A DNA stretch of 64,000 nt from Mrakia gelida (lineage: Eukaryota; Basidiomycota; Tremellomycetes; Cystofilobasidiales; Mrakiaceae), in contig BRON01000010.1 in the NCBI GenBank assembly GCA_024345305.1, positions 682,001 through 746,000 of the forward strand. The letters are read 5' to 3'. Each line of letters opens with the position of its first letter. The stretch's first letter is position 1. Of the stretch, positions 33,952 through 44,977 are shown one piece after another. The notes beneath the pieces were generated by a model, which was not told where the DNA came from, ran no database searches, and saw only the letters and a list, made by a program, of their open reading frames with translations. The position numbers were made by a program, and so were the translations under genes.

Positions 33952-36900
33952 ATGGGACCCTCCCCTCTCCTCTCCCCGCCTACGATCGCACCTAGGACGA
34001 GCTCGTTAGCTTGGAGGGCTGAAGGAGAGTCTCCAGCAGGTCCTAGTCGAACTCTTGGAGGAGGAGGAGCTCATACAGCTAGCTCAAGTTGTTCCTCTCC
34101 TCCTTCCTCTCGTCGAATCAACATCCAAAACTACAGCGACGACGGTCACTACCAGAAGAGATCAACCTCATCAGCTTCAGGTCCACCCCCTCCTCCCTCG
34201 TCGTTTGGATCTCTAGCAGGAGGAGCATCAGGAGGAGGGTTAGAAAGGAGGAGGAGCTCATTCAATCCGGCGACCTCGACCACTCTCGCTCCTCCCACTT
34301 CTACCACGGATGCCATCCTCCAACGAAGACCTTCCTTCTCGAATCAACCTCCTTCCAACCCACCAACGGACCCTTTACCACCTTCACCACCCTCTTCGCC
34401 TTCTTCCTCGTCGGATCGTCCTCCACTCGACGCTCGTTTCTCCTCCACCTCCTCCCCCTCACCGACGATCCTACTCTCCCCTCTCCCTCGCGTTCCCCCT
34501 TCATCCTACGGAGGTTCCTTAGCTCTCATGCAATCCTCCCTCACTCGAAGAAGAAGCTCCTTAGGACTAGGAGAAGGACAAGGAGGAGTAGCAGCAGGAG
34601 GAGTAGCAGGACTCAAACGACGACCTTCGTTTTCGCCCAACCATCCTCCAAACATCCCTCTTCCTCCCCTCCCTACTCCCTCCTCCTCCTCACCGACGGA
34701 CTCAACCTTCTCCTCCCAATCCCAATCCCAACACCCACCACCACCAACCAGAGTCTCAAGAGCTTCAAGCCCTCTCTTCCCTTCACCTAAAATCCCTCTA
34801 CCTCCTTTACCACCAACAAGTCCAAGCTCGATCCGGTCGGTTTCCTCTCAGCTTCAACCTCCTCGTTCACCTCGTCCCTCTTCGTCCCTCTCCAACCACT
34901 CCACGAGCACCACCAACCCTCCTCCTCACCCACCTCCCTCGATTCCTCTTCCGACGCTCCCCAGGGGACCCAGCGCGTTCCGAGGGAGGGGAACACCCGT
35001 CAACTCGATGGACGGCGGCGCCTCGAGTCCAGCAGGGAGCCGAGGATTGGATTCTCCCTTGAAAGGAGTGTTTGGAGATGGGTCGCCAGTGAGGGACTTC
35101 TTCGCTAGTGTTGCTGGAAGTCCACCGGGACATGGAGCGTGGTCCGGGGAGATGAAGAGGAGCTTGAGTTCAGAGGAGAGGGAGAAGGTGTTGTTGGAGG
35201 GTCAGCACCAGAAGAGGACGGAGAGGAGGTTCGAGTTGACGGTGGGGAAGATGCATGATGCTAGGGTGAGTCTTTTGGGGGTTGTTGTGTCGGGTAGTGT
35301 GTTCCGAAGCAGCAGAGCTAATTCGTTGCTTTGGTTTCGTCTCGATTCGCGTGCGTCGCAGATCATCGGACCCTCCCTCGATCCCAATCCCATCTCACCC
35401 ATTTCTCCTCCCAATCGTTCGCTATCTCCCCTACCACCACCCCCATCCTCCCTCCCTCGAGCTCCCTCGCCTCTCTCAACAAGCGTCCCCAGACCCTCCC
35501 CTCTCCTCCCACTTCGAACGCGTCTCTCCCTCTCTCCTCCTTCCCATCCCAAACCCCTCCCCCCACCACCATCATCCGCAGATCAACCAACAGCCAACAC
35601 CACCTCCCCTTCGACCTCCTCAGACTACTCCAATCGATCCTCAACCTTCTCAACCTCAACGGTCTCCTCCCGCTCCTCGACGTCCTCGTTCGGTCACCTC
35701 CTCCCACCGCTCATGCCCACCACGTCGACGTTCCTTCATCACGGAGTTGGAGTCCCAGCGAGCAAGAAACCGGATCTGCCGAGCGTGATAGCGAATCCGA
35801 TGAGTCCTGAGGAGGGGCAGGGAGCGTTTGTGGTCGAGATGGAGATGGAGACGGAGCCAGAGGGAGGGAGGACGAGTCCGGACGTGGTGGAGATGAGGAG
35901 GACGACGGCGAGGAGGGTTTCGTCGACTGGGACGAAGGGAGCTGGAGAGGGAGCGCAGGAGGATGGATGGAGGGAGGAGAGTTTGTTGGTGGAGGTTAGG
36001 GAGGGGGGTGGGGTGTTGGAAGAAGAAGATGGGGAGAGTGGCGAGGAGGTGAGTTCTTTTGTTTCCGACGCGTCGAAAGTTGTTTGGTCGACGAAGGACG
36101 AGAGCTGACTCTCTATCTTCTTCTCCTTCTTTCTGGTTTCTTCTTGGGAACGTTTTGCAGTCCGACCTCAACCTCAAATCCCCTCTCGCAACCCTAGGTC
36201 TCCAATCGCACTTCCTCTCGCCCAACTCGCGTCTCCTTGCTCAACCCTCTCCCAACGCCTCTTCTCGTCGCGTCTCAGCCATCTCCTCCTCCTCAGCACC
36301 TCTGGTCGGCGACGGGTGGGGAGGGTCCGATTCGGAAGAGGACGACTTCCTCTCCTCCTCGCCTGGAAGACACATGTCCGGCTCGACATACAAGGGGAGG
36401 AGCTCGCTTCCTCCTTCGATCGGAGGCTCGGAAGCAGGGAGGTTGGGATTCGGTGCTGGAGATGTGAGGAGGAAGAAGATGTCGAGTCAGGAGATGGTAG
36501 CTTCGTTCCCTAAACCGCCGTCGACACCTACGACGTCGAATCGCGCGTCGCTCGCTTCGGTCGTGAGCGGTGGTACTGGTGGGTCGGAGGATTCGCACGG
36601 AACGGGAGGAAGTTTACAGTTCAGGTTGTCGATTGATTCGACGAACCACCAACATCACCACTTCCATCCTTCCCCTCACTCAACAACCACTACCGCGACT
36701 ACCACTCCCACGCATCTCAACCAGATCACGACCAACTCGACCACCCCTTCCCGCCCTTCGTCCGACTCTTCGACCTACTTCCCTCGTCCTCCCATCGATC
36801 GATCACCCTCGCCTACCTCCTCTCGACCTTCCTCGCTCTTCTCAATCGGAACGGAAGCTGGATCGGTCTACTCCCTAGGCGGGAAACTCCTTCCTCGACC

Positions 36901-38023
36901 CCGACGAGGAGGAGAGGACGACGCTGAGTTGGGAGAGGTTTGGGGACCTGTCGAGATAGCCTACGCTGAGATGAAGGCGGAGGGAGTCGCTGCGGGTGGT
37001 GCTGGGAGTGGAGGTGGAGGAGAGAAGGGCAGTCGAGAGGAGTGGGAGAAGGCAGCGGAGATGCTGAGGGAGAGGAATACGTTGAGCGTTCAGCCAGTGG
37101 GAGCGACGAGAGCGGGAGCGGGAGGAGGAGTGCCGTTGAGGAGGGTCAGCTCTCTGATGCAGCCTGGGTACGGAGGGAGGCAGACGCAGCTTGGGCTGGG
37201 AAGGCCTACGCTGGGAGGAGGAGGAGGAGCGATGAGGAGGGTGTCGAATGGGGATCTGACGGTGGGAACTCGCATCGGAACGGTCGCGTCGAGCACGCCG
37301 GCGAGGAGCTTGATCCCTCCTCCTCAGAAACGACAAATCGCTACGTCGCTCACGATCAGGAAACCAGTACCGGCTTACACTCCTCATACACCTCCTCGAC
37401 CTCCTCCTTCGACTCTCCCGCCACCAGCACCGACGACGACACCGGCAGCGAGGAGGATCGCTTCGGTTTCCCACCTTCGACCTCCTTCTCACATCGCCTT
37501 CCCCTCCTCTCCCAACACCACCTCCAAACTCCCCACCCCCTCCTCTTCTTCGATCCTCCCTCCCAAATCCCCACTCAGGAAACCCTCCGTCTCCATCTCA
37601 AGACGAACCTCCACCTCCTCCTTCGTCCCGCCCATCGCTTCCCTTTTTCCTCTCCCAAAACCAACCGTCTCCATCACCACCTCCCTTCTTCCTCTCCCAA
37701 AACCAACTCTCACCCCCACCTCCTCCCTCCCAGTCCCAACCAACTCCCTCGCTCCTCCTTCCCCATCCAAACAAGTCTTCCCTCCCACGGAACCCCTCAG
37801 GATCATCAAGAAGAACGCTTCCCAGCTCACCCTTCGACCTCCGCCTTCGCCGACCGCGTCGAGTGGGAGTGCGAGCACGATCTCTGTCGCCCTCCCAAGC
37901 CCAACGAGCCCGACGAGTCCAACAATAGGAGGAACGGCGGGACCCAAGAGGAGGATGAGCAAAGTCCCCCTCCCGCCGAGCGCGTTCAGGTTGCCTAGTC
38001 AGCCGTTGGTGAGATCGCCATAG
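33952..38023 (+). CDS. Large disordered Ser/Pro-rich protein
   Basis: ATG at 33952 (MGPSPLLSPPTIAPRTSSLA). Two introns are clear: one at about 35265-35361, joining KMHDAR to IIGPSLDPNPISPISPP, and one at about 36049-36160, joining GESGEE to SDLNLKSPLATLG. The stop is at 38021-38023 (FRLPSQPLVRSP). The protein is roughly 1,290 residues and almost wholly low-complexity: Ser, Pro, Thr and basic patches with many SP/TP sites (potential proline-directed kinase targets) and RRxS motifs such as LERRRSSFNP and LKRRPSF. A short helix (EEREKVLLEGQHQKRTERRF, about 35180) and WGPVEIAYAEMKAEGV (about 36943) may be structured. No catalytic domain is seen. A cytoskeletal or polarity scaffold is possible but unsupported. 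GC-rich bias also gives long open frames in other registers here. Confidence 0.7.
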
Positions 38024-38485
38024 TCCGCCCGTTCCCCCCGACCTACGTCTCTCTTCCTCCCTTATTTTGCTTCTACCCAAGACTGTTTCCCATACCCTAC
38101 GCTACCCGCCTGTCTCCCCCCTTTTCTTCTTTCAATCTTTCGCTTCACTCTCGTTCTTTGTAGCCCTCTTTCGTTTCCGTCGCGTCGCCCATTCGTCTTT
38201 TCGGGGAACAGGCTTTCCCTCTCTCGTCTCTCACAGCACCCTTTTTATCGTTACCGTACCCTACTTATCACGCTTACTTTATCTTTCGATCTACTTTACT
38301 TTATTCTTCGTTTCGTTATCCTTTGTTTGTGTTGTGATTTTCTTGTTCGACGATGGAACGGTTCTTTCGCGTCGTCTTTCGTGTCCGTTCGTTCTCGAGA
38401 GCGTGCAGGCAAGAGAAGGAAGCGACGTTTGATATGGGGGTAGGTAGAGCGAGGGTATAGAGGAGCGAGCGAGCGAGGGGCTGAT
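38024..38485. other. Convergent intergenic, T-rich 3' region
   Basis: About 460 nt, mainly the T-rich 3' flank of the disordered-protein gene (38090-38350). No gene is seen. Confidence 0.45.
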
Positions 38486-39338
38486 CTAGTTCTTGTCGCT
38501 GAGACGCAGACGCGCGAAGAGTAGGGAGGGACGAAGGGGAAGGTCAGCTCGAGCGAGTGGGGAGAAGGAGGGAGTCAAGAGAGCGATGGAGCTCACGCGA
38601 TGAAGAACTCGTTCCCAGTAGCGGATTTGTAAGCTCCTCGGATCTGAATGAATCGACACGAACGAACAGAACGAGAAGGGGACGAAGGGGTGTGAGCTCG
38701 AGCTCGAGCTCAACTCGCTCGCGCCTCGAAGAAGAGGAGAGGAAAAATGGGGAACGGACCTGATCAGAAATCATCTCATCCTTAGCTTGCTCAGCTGCGC
38801 TCTCACTGCCACACCAAAAATCAATCCCGAAGGTGTCAGAACGAACGAAGCATGACGAGGGAGGAGGTCGAGGAGGAGGGAGGGCTCGAGCTGAACATCG
38901 CCAGATCGAAGAAAAGCGAGTCGGTGGGCACACTCACTTGGACTGGTCCCCTCCTCCCATATACTTGGACTGGACCATATCGACGGCTTTGTCTAGGTAG
39001 TCCTCTGTGACACCCAACGCAAAGAAGGGGGGAGGGTTAGGGAAAGGAGAGGAAGAGGGAAAGGGAGCGAAATGAGATGAGATGGAAAAAGCGAGCTCAC
39101 CCTTCGCCTCTCCACTCTGTCCTCCTCCAAGAGCGTTGTTGGCCATGCCCATCAGTCCTCCTCCTGAGGAGCTCTGCTGCTCGTTTCCCTGCTGGTTCGA
39201 GTTCTGCTGCTGGTTCGAGTTGGAGTTGGAGTTGGAGAGGTCCTGCTGGTTCTGGTTGTCGTTCCCGACGGAGGAGTTCTCGTTCCCGGTCGTCTGTCCT
39301 GTGGTCGCTTGGGAGATTTGAGATTTGAGGAAGTCCAT
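38486..39338 (-). CDS. Small Gln/Asn-rich protein with a conserved C-terminal helix region
   Basis: Minus-strand ATG at 39338 gives MDFLKSQISQATTGQTTGNE, a Gln/Asn/Ser-rich segment (QQNSNQQGNEQQSSSGGG), then MGMANNALGGGQSGEAK. After introns the conserved part reads EDYLDKAVDMVQSKYMGGGD, ESAAEQAKDEMISDQ, IRGAYKSATGNEFFIADKN, with the stop at 38486. At roughly 130 residues it resembles small fungal stress-induced proteins whose function is not known. The same DKAVD...(I)SD...G...TG layout recurs in the gene at 60400-61079, so the two are probably paralogues. Four introns with CTGAC/CTCAC-type branch sites are inferred. Confidence 0.7.
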
Positions 39339-39791
39339 GCTTGATTGGGAGAGGAAGGGAAGAGTTTGAAGGGGGGGAGAGGGTGATGGTTGGGCAGGAG
39401 GGAGGAGAGGAGAGGGAGGAGGGAGTTGCTTGGTTTTCGAATCGGGGTCAAACGAGAGTGCGCGTCACTTTTCGGGGGTTGCGCGCTGCGAGAGGGAGAA
39501 GGAGAAGTTTGAAGCTGGATGCTGGCGATGCTGCCATTTCTGATAGAGGTCGTTAGAGGGATACAGTGCGCGGATCTTGGTTCGCGGAGATGAAGAACGC
39601 CCGAAAGAACGATGAGTGAGATGCGACGCGACCCAGCCGTCTCTCTCACCTCGTCGGAAACAAAAGATAAGGGTAGAAGAGGACACGTTGCGTCATAAAA
39701 AAGGCAGCAGTAGATTAGACTATCGAGATCTTACAAAGAAAGCAGGGCAAGGGAGAGAACAAAACGATAAGGAAAGGAAACAAAGTCCATC

Positions 39792-42700
39792 TCAAGCCGT
39801 CTTCTGCTTCCTCCTCGTCTTCCGAACGGCGCGAATGATCTTGCGGTGTTTCTGGGAGGACCGATAGTGGGGCAGAAAATGAGGGTCAGTTGAGAAAGAT
39901 CAGAAGAGGAAGCGAGCGAAGAGGAGGAAAGAGAACGGACATGTCTTTCTGCTCGATGCAGCATTCGTCTTCCGAACCCGATGATCCAGCTTCCGAAGTT
40001 CATGACGAACAGGAGACCGACGAGCACGGCGATGACAGGTCCGGTGATGGTCCAGAAGAAGGAGAGACCTGAGTGCGACGAGGCGAGAAAGGGTGATGTG
40101 AGCACGCGACGAGGAATCGAGAGGCAGGAGAGGCGACGTACCTCCTTTGGGATTGGGACCGTAAGGGTCTGTTCCTTCTGGAAAGACGCCGATGCTGGAA
40201 AAGAAAGAGGTGGGAGAGTTAGTTGCTACAGCGAGAGTCAAAGTGCGACGCGAGGAAAGGAAAAGACTCACTCGGGGAAAATCGCGAAATTCATTCCGTA
40301 GTACCCAACCTGTTGCGGAAAGGGATATCAGCTCAGCTCGCCGGGAGGAGAGAGAAGGTCGAAGCACTGACGAGGAAGGAGAGAGGTAGGAAGACGATGG
40401 AGAACATGGTCAACCTGGAGGAGGCGAAGGAAACTTGGTCAGTTCGCGTTCTAGAACGAAGCCGGTCGAAGGGAGACATGACTGACCATTTCATCGACTC
40501 GTTGGATGCGAACGATAACGAGTTGAAGATGAAGTCCTGCGTAACGAGAGGAGGGTGAGTGTGAGAGGCTATCGAGAGGCAGGCGCGAACGAAAAGGAGG
40601 AAGAAAGGGAACGAACGACGATCGAGTCGGCGATTTTGCTGAACAGAGAGAGGGAGGTCAGAACACTGTCGATGTGATCTTGAAGATGGCGGAAAGAGGA
40701 GTGTGGGTGGAGGAGAGGGCGGGTGCGAAGACGGTGTCAGTCCCGCGTCGTCGTTGCTCGAAGCAGAATCCCGAACGACTCACCGTTGACATCCGATAGG
40801 TAGAGTCTAGCTTCTGGAGAGATGAAGCCTGGATGTTCCCCTTCCGTGAGTGTCGACCCCGAACCCGAACCCGAGTTCCCAGATGCTGAGCGACGAGCGA
40901 CGATCGTCCGTTTCTCGTCGTCGTGGCGAAGGGAGACCATCATCCCTTGGAGAGGCGTGAGGGTCCGTTTGAGCATGAGGAGTTGACCGGAAAGGACGTG
41001 GAGATGTCGAACCGCGGTCGTGTCGGGATTGACCTGCGAGAGAGCGACAGTGGAAGAAACGGGAGGAGGTCAGGACGCGTCGAGACTTCGAGATTGAGAC
41101 GGGACTCACGAGAGCTCTCCCTTCGAGAACGTCCAGCTCTCGCCGGAACTCCTCCGTCAGCTCCAGCACCTCGTCTACTACCACGTCGAGAAGAGCCTGA
41201 AGAAGCATCGAGCAGTCCTCCGTCGAACGAAGCAGAGTCCCAGGAGTGTCGAGTCGTTGGAAGATGGACGAGGTGAGGCTTTCGCCAGATCGAGTGAACA
41301 TGGAGATGATCGTGCCTGCAGAGGTGCGAGCGAGTCAGAACGAGCCTCAAGTAGGCGGAGGATGAGGAGTGGGACTTGCCAGAAGGAAGAAGGAAGGTCG
41401 AGAGTTGTTGTTTGTCGACGGGGACCTGGCGAGAAGAGAGACGCGACTTCAGCGTTCGAAGAAACGAGATTGCGAACGAGTCTCGAAACGAACCTTGAAC
41501 TTCTCCGTTAAAGACTCGACGACCGCTCGAGCTGCCAACTGTTCCTCCAGCCTCTTGTCCCTAGCCTTCTCTCCCTCGTCCGACGAATCATCGCTATCGT
41601 CCGCGACGACGAGCCCGACGCTTCCCTCGTCCGTGCTCCTTTTCCTCTTCGAGAGGAACGTCCCAGCGTTCTCCAGGTCTCCGGCGAGTACGTCCCTCGC
41701 GTGTCGAGATGTTCGGTTCATTCCGAGTGCCTTGAGGAGGGTGTGAAAGGGTCCGGAGGAGTGAGGAGATTTGAGACCGTGGTTGGAGATGGGAGGAGAG
41801 AGGGAGTGAATGAGGACTCGGGTGAAGAGTTGTGTTGGGTACCAGTCCACTGTGTGTGTGAGGAGATAGATGTGAGGAGGAAAGCGAAAGGAAAGTGGAG
41901 GAGAGACGAAGGACGAAGGTGAGCTCGCGAGATCTTTGGCTGACGCGAGAGAGGGATCGCGGACGAACCTTTGGAATGCGAGTGAGCTGCAACCTTCAAA
42001 GCGTCCTCGAGAGCTAAAGGATGACTGGAAAACGTCAGAAAGCAGGGCTCGATGAGAACGAGAACGGGGACGCGACTTTCGAAGAAGAAAGGACTCACAG
42101 CTCGAATCTCAACGCGATTGCCTGTGATTCGAACAATAACGAGTCAGCCGTTCTACTTTGAGAACTCACCTCGAGTCGAGAGCAGCTACTCACCTTCGCA
42201 ACCTCCCAATTCAACCCATCAACGTTGATCCAACGCGCTTTCACCCACTCCTTCCTATCCTCCCGTTCGAACCACCTCAGGAAATCAGCTCCATCCTCGA
42301 ACCTCCTCTGAATGACCTTGTCCGCACTCCAATCGACGACCTGGATCTTGACGGGATCCTTCATGTCGTCCAGCGTTGCTTTCGAAGCATCCAGCCCGGG
42401 CTCTGCACCCATCCCTGAGTCTCCCCAGTCGTAGGCTCCAGAATTAGACCGTTCCGAAGCTCCAGAGACTCGATGGAGGGCTGAAAGGCGAGCGACGGCG
42501 TCGTGAAACTTGGGGTAGGGGTCTGGGAGGGCAGGGAAGGGAAGGAAGCAAGATTAGACGTCGTCGAAGGGAGGGAGGGAGGGAGGGAGGGAGGAGAGCT
42601 GTTTTGAGGTCGAGCTCACCTCTCCGAGAACTCGTCCGCTGTGGAAGACCAGAGACCTTCTCCTCCTCTTGCTTGGGCGCAGGAGCGGTCATATCCTCTA

Positions 42701-42872
42701 GCGTTCCAGCCTCGGTCCGCGGAGTTGTCGTAGAAGAGTGCTTTCGTTCTGGCGGAGGAAGGGGAGCGAGAGGGTTGTTGGGCGTCGAGAAGGAGGAGAG
42801 AGGAGGAGAGACAACCGAGGGAGCCTCTGGAGGAGTAGGGGATTCGCTGAGGGTAGCGCGGAAGCGGGACAT
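39792..42872 (-). CDS. CorA-family Mg2+/divalent-metal transporter
   Basis: CorA/Alr/Mnr2-type pentameric channel for Mg2+ import at the plasma membrane or vacuole. Minus-strand ATG at 42872 begins a Ser/Pro-rich cytosolic leader (MSRFRATLSESPTPPEAPSV). The soluble funnel follows: FLRWFEREDRKEWVKARWIN, IALRFELHPLALEDALKVAA, then an acidic insertion (VVADDSDDSSDEGEKARDKR), VDKQQLSTFLL, IISMFTRSGESLTSSIFQRL, LDVVVDEVLELTEEFRRELD and the long helix ending SKIADSIVDFIFNSLSFASN. Transmembrane helix 1 is LTMFSIVFLPLSFLVGYYG with the diagnostic GMN motif (YGMNFA, about 40290); helix 2 is FWTITGPVIAVLVGLLFVMN. The C-tail is very basic (KHRKIIRAVRKTRRKQKTA), ending at 39792. About eleven introns. All conserved blocks share compatible frames. 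Confidence 0.92.
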
Positions 42873-43030
42873 CGTTCCCTAGCGACCAGAGGAGGGAAGA
42901 GGGAGTTGGTAGGAAAAGGGAAGATAAGGAAGCTGGGCGGTGAAGGGAAGGGAAGAGAAGGGTGAGCTTGGGCTATTTTCCCCTTCAACAGCCCCCAACC
43001 CTCACGACCTCCCTTCCTGGCTTTATCGAC

Positions 43031-44142
43031 ATGCTATCCAAGAAGACATCCAAGATATCCGCGATTCCTCGACCTCTCCCGTTCCTCCCCCCTGAAGTCA
43101 AAAGTGAAATCCTCAAGTTCTGCGACCCTCAGACGCTCCGAAACGCAGGTCTGGTCTCCCTCGCCTTTCTTGAACTCTCCTCCCCCTTCCTCTACCGAAA
43201 CGTAGTCGTACGAGGATCAACGGTCTTGCGAGAGCTCTTGTGCCTAAGGGTGAGTACCTGCTTCTCTCCAGTCGCTCAAAAATGATTAGGAGGTCTCTTC
43301 GAAGGGAGGACTGATCAACTCGAGCTCGTCATCTTATCTCCCTCTCGCCTTGCCTGCTGCTCTTCTACCATCCCTCCAGAGACGATCCAGGGACGAATAC
43401 GACTGACCTACCCTCTCTTCCTTCACCGTATCTTTTTCTTTTGTCCCAGAGCGATCATCCTCAGCCCTCCATCCAAAAACACACCTCCCTCTCGCTCATT
43501 CGAACGCTCACCTACCATCAGACTCGAGACGCCTCCTACATCTACCAGCTCCAAAATCCTCCTAGGATTCGATCCCTGCCCTCCCATCTCCTCCAGCTCA
43601 ACGAGCTCAAGATCATCGTCGACGACCCAGTCGTCTGGGAGCGAGCAAAGCCTGAATTCGAGGTGCTCCTTCAAAAGTTCAACCCGAGATCGTTCGTGTT
43701 CGAAGTCACCCCTTACCAAGGGTTCGGAGCCTACCGATACGACGTAGCCGACATGTCCTCCATATCCCTCTCCTCTTCCTCTTCCGTCGAGAACTGGAAC
43801 CGTCTCGAGAAGCTCAAGTTCGTCAACTGCTTCGCCGAGTGGACGCTCGCGAGAGCTGCCTTCCTCGCGGTCGAAACGAACCCGAAGATCAAGCTCGTTT
43901 ACGATCTTTCTCTCCCTCAGACGGGACAGACAGCGTACGGGTATCTTCTCGAAGATCTGAAGGGGACGGATCAGGAGACGTACTGGAGACCGCGACTCGA
44001 GCAGTCTGTTGCTGAGAGGAGATTGGAGAGGGTTGAGGAGGTTGAGGTGATTGTTGCAACGGAGAGAGCGAGTCTGCAGGTGTTGGAAGGGCTGAAGGGG
44101 TTGCCTATCCTGGCAAGGACGACGGTTGTTGTTCGTGGTTGA
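43031..44142 (+). CDS. F-box-like protein, copy 1
   Basis: ATG at 43031. The N-terminus carries an F-box-like segment, LPFLPPEVKSEILKFCDPQT, followed by LVSLAFLELSSPFLYRNVVV. One intron is placed at about 43252-43449, after RELLCLR. The remainder reads IRTLTYHQTRDASYIYQL, LPSHLLQLNELKIIVDDP, VENWNRLEKLKFVNCFAEWT and VEEVEVIVATERASLQVLEG, an irregular leucine-rich pattern typical of substrate-binding parts of fungal F-box proteins. The stop is at 44140-44142. It is probably an SCF adaptor through Skp1 binding, but this is inferred from the N-terminal motif only. A clear paralogue lies at 58985-60038 with the same gene structure. Confidence 0.7.
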
Positions 44143-44479
44143 AGTGAGTTGGTCTTCGTATCTCTGCTTCGAGGCGCGTCGAATCGAGCTGATCTTTCTT
44201 CCTCCTCTATCCCTTCCCTCGCTGCAGATCCCTTTGTCCTCCGAAGGGCCAAGCCGCTTCTTCGATGGACATCTTGATAGGTTGATAACATCATGACTCT
44301 CTACGCTACAGTCGTTTGCCTTCCTGACTTGCGAGAGCGGAGGAACGAGGAGGGGCTTCGGGGGGACGCGTCTTCTCTCATGTTCTCCTCTCCCTCACCC
44401 CTCAACCAGCCTTACCCAACGAAGCACACGAAGATAAGATAAATAACAGAGGCAAGGTGTGTACTGTAAGTAGACAAGA
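44143..44479. other. Convergent intergenic region
   Basis: About 340 nt. A CTGAT...ctgcag intron-like signal at 44143-44227 directly after the F-box stop suggests a 3'-UTR intron. An AAGATAAGATAAATAA stretch lies at about 44430-44446. Confidence 0.4.
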
Positions 44480-44698
44480 TGGTAACTATCCAGAGAACAA
44501 AGCGCGTTCTGAAGGTGGATCGAAAAAGAAGGGAAAGCTCACCTTGAGCGAAGTTGGACCGAGGAAGCCTGGAACTCCCTTGTTGAGATCCAGGTTGGGG
44601 TAAGGACGAAGCTTGTGCACAGATCTGCGAGGTCCGACAACGGACGTGGTTGCTGACCGAGATGTGGAGGAAGGGAGGGTTCGGAGGAGGCAGCTCAT
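44480..44698 (-). CDS. Small protein with mitochondrial-type presequence, 3' end uncertain
   Basis: Minus-strand ATG at 44698 gives MSCLLRTLPSSTSRSATTSV, rich in Ser/Arg and lacking acids, as in a matrix-targeting presequence. It continues VHKLRPYPNLDLNKGVPGFL and GPTSLK before a GTGAGC donor at about 44538. Reading through the donor ends at 44486; splicing would need an acceptor only 34 nt on (CACCTTCAG) or further downstream. The LNKGVPGFLGP segment looks conserved, but I cannot name the family. It shares a 279-bp divergent spacer with another mitochondrial-type gene. Confidence 0.45.
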
Positions 44699-44977
44699 CG
44701 TTTGAAGGGGAAGGAGGAAGGGAGGAGGAGGAGAAGATTGAGCTCAGACGAGGAGGGTGAGGGGAGGGGATTCCTGGACTGGAGAGCTTTGACGAAAGGG
44801 GATGAAGGCGACCCTGGAGGCGAAGGGGAGATCGAGAAGCGAGGTTTTGCCCTAAAAGTTGTTGGCACGGAGTGAGTTGGGAGGCAAGAGAAGGAGGAGA
44901 GGTCGAAGCTCGCTTTTCGCTCCCAAACTCCATCGACCTTCCCTTCCTTCCCTTCTTCGCCCTTTCCCTTCCTGGAT

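Noticed and set aside
35202..37962. Long open frames in other registers across the Ser/Pro-rich gene
   Set aside because: GC-rich, stop-poor composition produces them automatically. The + frame has coherent introns and typical SP/RRxS content.
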